Shown here one piece after another: positions 18,195-25,154 of a stretch of 64,000 bases of DNA. The notes beneath the pieces are model-generated. The model ran no database searches and had not been told where the DNA came from. It saw only the letters and a list, made by a program, of their open reading frames with translations. Within the stretch, counting starts at the first letter, position 1. Each line of letters opens with the position of its first letter. Both the position numbers and the translations under genes were made by a program. Source of the stretch: CAZMXP01 sp964570285 (GTDB lineage Bacteria > Planctomycetota > PLA2); the NCBI GenBank assembly GCA_964570285.1, contig CAZMXP010000013.1, positions 1-64,000 on the forward strand. The letters run 5' to 3'.

Positions 18195-19087
18195 TGCGCC
18201 CCGGCTTCGTCGTCCTCGACAAGGCGGCCGGCGTCTCGAGCGCACGCGCGCTCGACCCGTGGCGGCCGCGGGGGGGCCGTCGCCGGAGCCGGGCCCGCAT
18301 CGGCCACGCCGGGACGCTCGACCCCTTCGCGACCGGCGTGCTGATCGTGCTGCTCGGCGAGGCCACGCGCTTCGCCCGTCTGGCGGTCGGGCTGCCGAAG
18401 ACCTATCGCGCGACCGTCCGCTTCGGCCTCGAGACCGACACGCTCGACCCGACCGGCGAGGTCGTGCGGATCGCCGACGCCGGTCCCGTTCCGCCGCCGT
18501 CGCTCGACGCGGCGATCGCGCGGCAGGTGGGCGCGATCGCACAGGAGCCCCCGGTCTACTCCGCGCTGCGCGTGGACGGCAAGCGCGCCTACCGCCTCGC
18601 GCGCGACGGCGAGCCGCCGCGGCTCGCCGCGCGCACCGTGCACATCGATTCGATCCGCATCGCCGCAACCGCCTGGCCCGAGGTCACGCTGGAGGTCGTC
18701 TGCGGCGCCGGCACCTACCTCCGCGCGCTGGCCCGCGACCTGGGCGCGTCGCTGGGCCTCCCGGCGAGCCTCCGCGCGCTGCGCCGCACCGCGATCGGCC
18801 CCTTCACGGTCGAGGCGCCCCCCGGCCCCCCCCCGGTTCGCCCCCTGCTCGACCTGCTCACGGCCGCCGGCATCCCCGCCCTTCCCGTCGACTTCGCCCG
18901 GGCGCTGCGCTTCGCGCGGGGCAACCCGATCGAGGGAGGCGGCGCCGCGCCGAGGCTCGCCGTCGTCCATGGGGGGGAGGTGGTCGGCGTCGGGCGCGTC
19001 CTGCCGGGCGGCGAGGTCTGCGGCGGGCTCGTGCTCCGCTCTCAACGGGAGGCGCTGGAAGCCGAGAATAGAATCCGGACCCCATGA
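18194..19087 (+). CDS. truB: tRNA pseudouridine synthase B
   Basis: 297 residues from an ATG at 18194 overlapping the previous stop. TruB converts U55 in the T-loop of tRNAs to pseudouridine. The catalytic block GHAGTLDPFATG (nucleophilic Asp43) is intact, followed by KTYRATVRFG, PVYSALRVDGKRAY and CGAGTYLRALARDLG, all conserved in TruB. Slightly odd is the Arg-rich residue 25-35 stretch before the catalytic loop (PRGGRRRSRARI) in place of the usual short linker. The stop overlaps the sdaA start (ATGA). It is not in the usual infB-rbfA-truB context here. Confidence 0.95.
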   Translation: MRPGFVVLDKAAGVSSARALDPWRPRGGRRRSRARIGHAGTLDPFATGVLIVLLGEATRFARLAVGLPKTYRATVRFGLETDTLDPTGEVVRIADAGPVPPPSLDAAIARQVGAIAQEPPVYSALRVDGKRAYRLARDGEPPRLAARTVHIDSIRIAATAWPEVTLEVVCGAGTYLRALARDLGASLGLPASLRALRRTAIGPFTVEAPPGPPPVRPLLDLLTAAGIPALPVDFARALRFARGNPIEGGGAAPRLAVVHGGEVVGVGRVLPGGEVCGGLVLRSQREALEAENRIRTP

Positions 19088-20463
19088 CCGCTCCGATCAC
19101 GGTCCGGCTGCTCGACATCTTCCGCATCGGCCTCGGGCCGAGCAGCAGCCACACCGTCGGCCCGATGCGCGCCGCGGCGCGCTTCCGCGAGCGATGCCTC
19201 GAGCAGCAGATCCATCCCGAGCGCGTCGAGGTGGACCTGAAGGGGTCGCTGAGCGCCACGGGCCACGGCCACGGCACCGACAAGGCCGTGCTCGCGGGGC
19301 TGCACGGCTGGAGTCCGGAGTTCTGCGACCTCGACGCCTTCCATGCGCTGCTCGAGACGCGCAAGGCCGAGCCGCTCGCGCCCTGGGGCGCCCGCACGAC
19401 CCGGCTGCACCCCGAACAGGTGCGCTTCCTCCGCTATCACGAGTACCGCGACGAGGTGCTGCCGCACCCGAACACGCTCGTGCTGCGGGCGATGAGCGGA
19501 TCGACCGTGCTGTTCACGGAGAGCTGGTGCTCCGTCGGCGGCGGCTTCGTGCGCCGCGCCGACGACGTCGGCAACGACTTCTCCCTTCCCCCCCCCGCGC
19601 CCCCCCGCCATCCCTTCCACGACGCCAAGACGCTCGTCGCCGCCGCCCTCGCCCACGGAGGGACGCTCGGCGACATCGTGCTCGCGAACGAGCACGGATG
19701 GGAGGGGGCCCCGGGGGAGGTCGAGGCGGGGCTCGACAAGGTGTGGGACGCGTTCCGCGCCTGCATCGGGCGCGGCCTCGACCGGCGCGGGGAGCTGCCC
19801 GGGGGCCTCGGCGTGCGCCGCCGCGCGGGCGACATGCTCGACCGGGTGGAGCGCGGCATGGTCGAGGCGGCCTACCGGCACATCGCGCGCGCGCAGGCGT
19901 TCGCGTTCGCGATCAACGAGGAGAACGCCGCCGGCGGCAGGGTCGTGACCGCGCCGACGAATGGCGCCGCGGGCATCGTGCCGGCGGTACTCGTCGAGAT
20001 CGCCGAGCGGCTCTCCATCCCGCGACCGCGCGTGCACAACGCGCTCGCGACCGCGGGCGCGATCGCGATGCTCGTCAAGACGCACGCGAGCATCTCCGGC
20101 GCCGAGGTCGGCTGCCAGGGCGAGGTCGGCACCGCGACCGCGATGGCCGCCGCGGCGCTCTGCCAGCTCCTCGGCGGCGACGTCCGCCAGTGCGAGATCG
20201 CCGCGGAGATCGCGATCGAGCACAACCTCGGCCTGACCTGCGACCCGATCAAGGGGCTCGTGCAGGCCCCCTGCATCGAGCGCAACGCGATGGGCGTCGC
20301 GAAGGCGTGGAGCGCCGCGCAGCTTTCGCTGCACAGTGCCCTTCACGCCGTCGTCAGCCTCGACCGCGTCATCCAGGTGATGAAGCGCACCGGCGACGAC
20401 ATGCGGCGCGAGTACAAGGAGACGAGCGAGGGCGGGCTGGCGGTGAGCCTGCCGGAGTGCTGA
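19084..20463 (+). CDS. sdaA: L-serine ammonia-lyase (single-chain, iron-sulfur)
   Basis: 459 residues from an ATG at 19084. It deaminates L-serine to pyruvate and ammonia, using a labile [4Fe-4S] cluster. The N-terminal domain has the family start (IFRIGLGPSSSHTVGPM). The catalytic domain shows EENAAGGRVVTAPTNGAAG, SISGAEVGCQGEVG and TCDPIKGLVQAPCIERN, which hold the three cluster cysteines. Length is normal for the fused type (about 455). It lies downstream of truB with a 4-nt overlap and ends before a convergent toxin-antitoxin pair. Together with threonine dehydrogenase nearby and gcvT/gcvH it makes a serine/glycine catabolic theme. Confidence 0.96.
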   Translation: MTAPITVRLLDIFRIGLGPSSSHTVGPMRAAARFRERCLEQQIHPERVEVDLKGSLSATGHGHGTDKAVLAGLHGWSPEFCDLDAFHALLETRKAEPLAPWGARTTRLHPEQVRFLRYHEYRDEVLPHPNTLVLRAMSGSTVLFTESWCSVGGGFVRRADDVGNDFSLPPPAPPRHPFHDAKTLVAAALAHGGTLGDIVLANEHGWEGAPGEVEAGLDKVWDAFRACIGRGLDRRGELPGGLGVRRRAGDMLDRVERGMVEAAYRHIARAQAFAFAINEENAAGGRVVTAPTNGAAGIVPAVLVEIAERLSIPRPRVHNALATAGAIAMLVKTHASISGAEVGCQGEVGTATAMAAAALCQLLGGDVRQCEIAAEIAIEHNLGLTCDPIKGLVQAPCIERNAMGVAKAWSAAQLSLHSALHAVVSLDRVIQVMKRTGDDMRREYKETSEGGLAVSLPEC

Positions 20464-20478
20464 CGGAAATCCGCGAGG

Positions 20479-20497
20479 CCAGGTGCTTCGCGCCTGG
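20479..20497. terminator. Hairpin between convergent sdaA and the PIN toxin gene
   Basis: CCAGGTGC-TTC-GCGCCTGG forms an 8-bp stem with one G-T type mismatch, 16 nt past the sdaA stop. No T-run follows on either strand, so intrinsic termination is unproven. The rest of 20498-20607 shows nothing recognisable. Confidence 0.4.
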
Positions 20498-20607
20498 GAG
20501 GGGGGGGGCGGCGCGCGGGTGGCGGGTGCACGAACGCGAGGGCCCGAGGCTGGCGTGGGGCGCGGCAAGCTCCCGGTCACGGCAGCGCGCACATCCGGTT
20601 CGCGTAC

Positions 20608-21036
20608 TCAGGCCCCTCCGCGATCCATCACGAGCCGGAGCGCGCGTCCCTTTCGGGTGCGGAAGGTCGAGAAGCCGCGGCGGTCAAGCGTCAGCAGGTC
20701 GCGGGCGCCGAGCGCCTCGGCGAGGAGAAGCAGCGTGGCGTCGGCGAAGTCCATCGGCACGTTGGCGTATCGCTCCATCAGCGACACCGCGTCCGGGAGG
20801 CCCGCGGGATGGGTGAAGTCGTGGACTTCCGCGTCGCATGCCGCGAGGAGGCCGGCCAGGAGGCGAGGCCCGCCCGGGTCCATCCCCACGAAGTGCAGCG
20901 CCTCGGTCACGATGGCGCTGGTCGTTGCAATGCGGCCGCGATACGCATCGAGCCGTGCAGCGACCGCACCGTGCGCGGGGTCGGTCTCGTCGAGATAGGC
21001 GACGAGCGGGCCCGTGTCGACGAGCCAGAGTCTCAA
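20608..21036 (-). CDS. PIN-domain toxin (VapC-like)
   Basis: 142 residues from a TTG at 21036 with AAGGA about 9 nt upstream; the TTG overlaps the antitoxin stop (TTGA). PIN features: the first catalytic Asp in LWLVDTGPLVAYLD, a conserved Glu in TSAIVTEALHF, and the late Asp pair in MDFADATLLLLAE...LLTLDRRGF. PIN toxins are Mg-dependent ribonucleases that cut tRNA or rRNA and are held in check by a cognate antitoxin. All four acidic positions seem present, so it should be active. The coupled gene pair and length fit a type II toxin-antitoxin module. RNA target cannot be read from sequence. Confidence 0.88.
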   Translation of the reverse strand: MRLWLVDTGPLVAYLDETDPAHGAVAARLDAYRGRIATTSAIVTEALHFVGMDPGGPRLLAGLLAACDAEVHDFTHPAGLPDAVSLMERYANVPMDFADATLLLLAEALGARDLLTLDRRGFSTFRTRKGRALRLVMDRGGA

Positions 21037-21266
21037 CGTCGCCAGTTCCTTGCGCGAATGGACCGCCTCCAAGAGCCGGGAGGCTCTTGCCGGAGCGAGA
21101 GGCGCCCCTTCAGGTGACCCGCGCGCCGGCCCACCGAGCGCTCCGCGACGGCGTTCTCGAGGATCTCGCGGACCAGCGCGGAGAGGCTGAGGCCCGACTC
21201 CGCCGCGCGCTTCTTCAGGCGGTCCCGCAGCGGTGCATCGGCGCGAACCGTGATTGTCGTACTCAT
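21033..21266 (-). CDS. Ribbon-helix-helix antitoxin
   Basis: 77 residues from an ATG at 21266. The N-terminal 45 residues are a ribbon-helix-helix fold: beta strand STTITVRADAPL, helix A RDRLKKRAAESG, turn LSLSALVREILENAV. The Arg-rich tail would wrap the toxin. Such antitoxins bind their PIN partner and, as dimers, repress their own operon. It overlaps the toxin start by 3 nt. A perfect-arm palindrome lies 2 nt upstream of its start and is a likely autoregulatory operator. Confidence 0.85.
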   Translation of the reverse strand: MSTTITVRADAPLRDRLKKRAAESGLSLSALVREILENAVAERSVGRRAGHLKGRLSLRQEPPGSWRRSIRARNWRR

Positions 21267-21268
21267 GT

Positions 21269-21280
21269 TTACAAGTGTAA
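21269..21280. promoter_or_regulatory. Putative operator palindrome of the toxin-antitoxin pair
   Basis: TTACA-AG-TGTAA is an inverted repeat with 5-bp perfect arms in a short AT-rich island (21264-21285), directly upstream of the antitoxin ATG. Ribbon-helix-helix dimers bind such short palindromes. Its position almost on the start codon would block initiation or an overlapping -10 element (TACACT on the minus strand) of a nearly leaderless mRNA. Confidence 0.45.
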
Positions 21281-21322
21281 CACAATCGCGCGCCGTCGCG
21301 GCCGGACGCCTTGGTCCCGCCC

Positions 21323-22264
21323 CTACTTGCCGAGCATCGCGCGGACCTTCGGGATGAGGTCGTCGCTCATGCGCGCCAGGTCGTAGGCGGGCTTCCAGCC
21401 CCACTCGGCGCGGGCGCAGGCGTCGTCGACGCGGGCGGGCCAGGAGTCGAGGATCGCCTGCCGCGCCGGGTCGACCTTGAAGGTGATCTCGGCGCCCGGC
21501 ACGCGCTGTTTCACCGCGTCGGCAAACTGCTGCGCGGTCGGGCTCATCGCGGCGATGTTGTAGATGCAGCGCTTGAGGCTCTTGCGCGGCGCCGCGGAGA
21601 GTTCGGTCAGCGCGCGCAGCGCGTCGGGCATGTACATCATCGGCACCGTCGACTCGGGGCCGACGAAGCACTCGTAGTGGCCGTCGCGGATGCCGTTCAC
21701 GTACATGTAGAGCGCGTAGTCGGTCGTGCCGCCCCCCGGCACCCCCGCGTTGATCAGTCCCGGGAAGCGCACGCCGCGGAAGTCGAGCCCCCACTTCCGG
21801 AAGTAGTAGCCGCCGAGCAGTTCGCCCGCGACCTTCGTGACGCCGTAGATCGTCTGCGGCAGCAGCGGCGCGTCGTTGGGTACCGGGTCGGGAAGGCCGG
21901 GGCCGAAGACGGCGATCGTGCTCGCGAACATCACCTGCCGCACGTCGAATAGGCGCGCCGCCTCGAGCACGTGGCGCGTCCCCTCCATGTTGACCGCCCA
22001 CGCGCGGTGCGGCACCCGCTCGCCGGTCGCGCTCAGGAGCGCCGCGAAGTGGTAGACGACCTCGGGCCGCATCGCCCGCACGCAGTCGTAGACCTCCGCC
22101 GCGTTCGTCACGTCGCCGGTCTGCCACGCGACGCCCCCGGGCACGGTGGCGGGGCGCTTCGACAGGTCGAAGGCGGCGAGTTCATGCTGCCCGCCGCCCG
22201 CCGCGAGATGGGCGAGCAGGTCGCAGCCGACCTGTCCTCCGCCGCCGGTCACGAGGATCTTCAT
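21323..22264 (-). CDS. tdh: SDR-type L-threonine 3-dehydrogenase
   Basis: 313 residues from an ATG at 22264 (MKILVTGGGG). It is an extended short-chain dehydrogenase with the GGGGQVG nucleotide motif and catalytic YGVTK. Blocks typical of the epimerase-like threonine dehydrogenases are present: RFPGLINAGVPGGGTTDYAL, VPMMYMPDALRA, YNIAAMSPT and ARQAILDSWPARVDD. The reaction is L-threonine + NAD+ to 2-amino-3-ketobutyrate, which a KBL ligase (not in the window) turns into glycine and acetyl-CoA. It is divergent from proline dehydrogenase across a 67-nt spacer. The alternative, a sugar-nucleotide epimerase, is unlikely given these blocks. Confidence 0.88.
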   Translation of the reverse strand: MKILVTGGGGQVGCDLLAHLAAGGGQHELAAFDLSKRPATVPGGVAWQTGDVTNAAEVYDCVRAMRPEVVYHFAALLSATGERVPHRAWAVNMEGTRHVLEAARLFDVRQVMFASTIAVFGPGLPDPVPNDAPLLPQTIYGVTKVAGELLGGYYFRKWGLDFRGVRFPGLINAGVPGGGTTDYALYMYVNGIRDGHYECFVGPESTVPMMYMPDALRALTELSAAPRKSLKRCIYNIAAMSPTAQQFADAVKQRVPGAEITFKVDPARQAILDSWPARVDDACARAEWGWKPAYDLARMSDDLIPKVRAMLGK

Positions 22265-22331
22265 GGGGGGCCCATGATCGCGCCGCGGGGCGGCTCCGTC
22301 AAAGGGGCCGTGACCGCTACAATCCCCGCCC

Positions 22332-23222
22332 ATGCTCTCGCGCCTCGTCCCGGCACCCCTCGTGCGCTGGTTCGCCCGGCCCTACGTCGCGGGCGACACC
22401 CTCGAAGCGGGCCTCGACGCGGCGAGGGCGGCCGCCGCCGGAGGGCTGCGCACGACCCTCGACCTGCTCGGCGAGGACGTGGCCAGCGCGGCCCAGGTCG
22501 ACGCCAACGTCGCCGTCTACGAGAAGACCATCGACGCGCTCGCCCGGTTCGGCGCCGACGAGTTCCGCCCGTCGGTCTCGCTGAAGCCTTCCGCCTTCAC
22601 GACGGGCGATCCGGAGGGGGTGCGGGGGCCGATCGAGGCGCTCGCGGCCCGGGCCCACGCATGCGGCGTCGCGCTGACGATCGACATGGAGGGCCACCGC
22701 TGGACCGACCTGACGCTCGACCTCGCGCTCGACCTCTTCCGGCGGGGCTTCGACGTCGGTACGGTCCTGCAGACGCGCCTCTACCGGACCGTCGACGACC
22801 TGCGCCGCATCCCGCGCGGGATGCGCCTCCGGCTCGTCATCGGCATCTACCGGGAGTCGGCCCGCATCGCGATGGTGGAGAAGCCCGCGATGAAGCGGGC
22901 GATGCTCGACGCCGCGCGCTTCCTGCTCGCGCGCGAGGTCCACGTCGAGTTCGCGACCCATGACGTCGGGTGCATCGAGACCTTCGCGCGCGAGATCGCC
23001 CCCCGCGCCCCCCGACGATGCGAAGTGCAGATGCTGCTCGGCGTTCCGCGGACGGCGCTGCAACAGCGCCTCGTCTCCGGAGCCTACGGCGTTCCTCTCC
23101 CGGTGCGTCTCTACGTGCCGTTCGCGATCGGCTGGACCGATGCGACCGCCTACCTGCGGCGGCGGATGGCGGAGAGCCCCAACATCACGTGGCTCGTGCT
23201 GCGAAACCTCTTCTCCCGATAA
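22332..23222 (+). CDS. Monofunctional proline dehydrogenase
   Basis: 296 residues from an ATG at 22332. This FAD enzyme oxidises proline to pyrroline-5-carboxylate and passes electrons to the membrane quinone pool. Family features are the beta/alpha-barrel strands VSLKPSAF and LTIDMEGHRW, VEFATHDV, and the C-terminal substrate-recognition block RLYVPFAIGWTDATAYLRRR followed by MAESPN. The length matches single-domain PRODH, not the PutA fusion. The second-step dehydrogenase is not in the window. Its end overlaps the convergent propeller gene by 38 nt. Confidence 0.9.
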   Translation: MLSRLVPAPLVRWFARPYVAGDTLEAGLDAARAAAAGGLRTTLDLLGEDVASAAQVDANVAVYEKTIDALARFGADEFRPSVSLKPSAFTTGDPEGVRGPIEALAARAHACGVALTIDMEGHRWTDLTLDLALDLFRRGFDVGTVLQTRLYRTVDDLRRIPRGMRLRLVIGIYRESARIAMVEKPAMKRAMLDAARFLLAREVHVEFATHDVGCIETFAREIAPRAPRRCEVQMLLGVPRTALQQRLVSGAYGVPLPVRLYVPFAIGWTDATAYLRRRMAESPNITWLVLRNLFSR

Positions 23223-25050
23223 AGAAGCCGACCGCGACGAGGGCGACCCCGCCGACGGCGTAGAGCAGCCACGGCGCGCCGCCGCCGCGCACGACGATCT
23301 CGACCGCCTGGGGCGGATCCTCGGCGTTGCCGAAGCGGTCGATCGACTGCACCTCGAGGCGGTGGACCCCTTCGGGCGGATCGACCGTCAGCGAGGTCTT
23401 CGGCGCCGACTTCGACCAGCCGCCGTCGTCGAGGCGCCACCGGTACCAGAGGTCGGCGCGCGGCGTGTCGAACCAGGCGTCCTGCCCCGACCAGGTCACC
23501 GTCACCGCGCGCCCGGCGACGGTCTCGTAGCGCGCGGCACCGAAACGGGAGCGCGGCGGCGAGCGGTCATCCGGCACGAGGTGGACCGCGCCGTCGCCGA
23601 GGGTGCCGATCCAGAGCGATCCGTCCGCGAGGGGCAGAAGCGGCCAGGTCGGCGCGGTGCCGAGCCCCTCCTCGGCGCGGAAGCAGGACCAGCGCCGGCC
23701 GTCGAAGCGGGAGACGCCGCTCTGCGTCGCGAACCAGAGGACCCCCGGCCGCCCCTCCGCGATCGACCAGACGTTGCCGTCGCAGAGGCCATCCTCGACG
23801 TCGTAGTGCGTCACCTGCCCGCGCGAGAGGCGCGAGACGCCGTGCTCGGCCTGGTATCCGATCCAGAGGCTGCCGTCCCTCGCCGCGCAGAGGCACCAGA
23901 CCTTCTCCCCCGGCAGCCCCCCCGATTCGGGCGTGTACTGCGTCAGGCGCCCCTCCCCCTCGTAGGCCGCGAGCCCTTTCAGCGTCGCGAACCAGAGCAC
24001 GCCGCTCGAATCGCGCGCGATCACGTCGTAGACACGGCCACTGGGAAAACCGTCGATCTGCGGAGCGGGGTGGAACTCGCCGTCGGAGAAGTACCAGGCG
24101 CCCTCTCCCTCCCCGGGGCGTCCGCCCTCCCGGTTCAGCACCGCGAACCAGACCGCCCCGGTCGGATCGGTCGTGATGCGGTGGACGTAGGCGGCGATCT
24201 CGCCCCGGTGGCTCCACCCCTCTCCGTCGAGGCGGTAGACCCCGGTGAAGGAGGATCCGCTGCCGATCCAGACGCGACCCTCCCGGTCCACGGCGCAACC
24301 GGTGACGGTGCCGAGCGGCCTGCCGTCGATCGCGGCGATCTCCTCGGCCAGGTCGCCGCGGATCCGGACGAGGCCGTTCTCCGTCGCGCACCAGATGCTC
24401 CCGTCCGGCCCTTCCGCGAGCGCGTGGACGCGGGAGCGCCCCGGCAGCAGGTGCCTCCGGAACCTCTCTTGGACACGCCGGCGCAGGATGCCGTGGCCGC
24501 GCGTCGCACCCCAGATCTCGTCGCGGTGCTGGATCGCCACATGCACCGGATAGGGCGCGCCCTGCCAGCGCGGCCCCGGCGGGGGCGGCAGCAGCCCGCG
24601 CAGATCCTCGCGCGTCTCCGCCCGCGCGAAGCTCCCGCCGGGCCTCCGCGAGTAGACCTCGCCGCCGGTCTGCAGCCAGAGCGTTCCGTCCGCCTCCGAG
24701 GCGATCGCGGCCCCCTGCGCCCGCGCCGCATCCATCGGCAGGTCGATCCACTCCTCGGCGCCATCCCGCACCCAGGCGATTCCCTTGGGATAGAGCGCGA
24801 AGACTCCCCGGTCGGGCGCAGCGGCCACGAGGCGCGGCACCAGATCGACCGGGCCCGCGAGCCGGATGTCGTGCGCCTCGATGCGGCAGAGGCCGGCCGC
24901 GGTGGCGGCCCAAATCCGGTCGGGGCCGCTGGAACAGAGGTCGTAGACGTCGTCGCTGGGCAGGCCCTCGGCCCGGTCGAGGGCCCGCCACGGGAACTCC
25001 TCGCCCGCGGCGAGGCCGGAGAAGAGCAGGAAGAACGCCAGCGAACGCAT
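23185..25050 (-). CDS. Reg_prop beta-propeller protein with Y_Y_Y domain and C-terminal membrane anchor
   Basis: 621 residues from an ATG at 25050. A signal peptide (MRSLAFFLLFSGLAAG) precedes a run of propeller blades of the two-component regulator type. The repeated pattern is a Trp/Phe-Ala-Thr-x-x-Gly-aromatic core: IWAATAAGLCRI, IWCATENGLVRI, LWFATLKGLAAY, LWFATQSGVSRF. Residues about 510-590 look like a Y_Y_Y domain (YRWRLDDGGW, VEVQS-like strand RLEVQSIDRFGN). A single helix (LLYAVGGVALVAVGFFIG) and a short basic tail end the protein. Relatives normally continue into a histidine kinase or cyclase; this one stops after the helix. It is probably an exported sensor half or a ligand-binding surface protein. 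Confidence 0.82.
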   Translation of the reverse strand: MRSLAFFLLFSGLAAGEEFPWRALDRAEGLPSDDVYDLCSSGPDRIWAATAAGLCRIEAHDIRLAGPVDLVPRLVAAAPDRGVFALYPKGIAWVRDGAEEWIDLPMDAARAQGAAIASEADGTLWLQTGGEVYSRRPGGSFARAETREDLRGLLPPPPGPRWQGAPYPVHVAIQHRDEIWGATRGHGILRRRVQERFRRHLLPGRSRVHALAEGPDGSIWCATENGLVRIRGDLAEEIAAIDGRPLGTVTGCAVDREGRVWIGSGSSFTGVYRLDGEGWSHRGEIAAYVHRITTDPTGAVWFAVLNREGGRPGEGEGAWYFSDGEFHPAPQIDGFPSGRVYDVIARDSSGVLWFATLKGLAAYEGEGRLTQYTPESGGLPGEKVWCLCAARDGSLWIGYQAEHGVSRLSRGQVTHYDVEDGLCDGNVWSIAEGRPGVLWFATQSGVSRFDGRRWSCFRAEEGLGTAPTWPLLPLADGSLWIGTLGDGAVHLVPDDRSPPRSRFGAARYETVAGRAVTVTWSGQDAWFDTPRADLWYRWRLDDGGWSKSAPKTSLTVDPPEGVHRLEVQSIDRFGNAEDPPQAVEIVVRGGGAPWLLYAVGGVALVAVGFFIGRRGFAARAT

Positions 25051-25154
25051 GAGTTTTTGCGGGGGGGACGATTCTACCCCTCCCCCCATGCCCCCGCCCT
25101 TCACGTCGGCCTTACTTGTCCCTCGCGTTCTGCCGATGGATGATGGCGAAGCGT

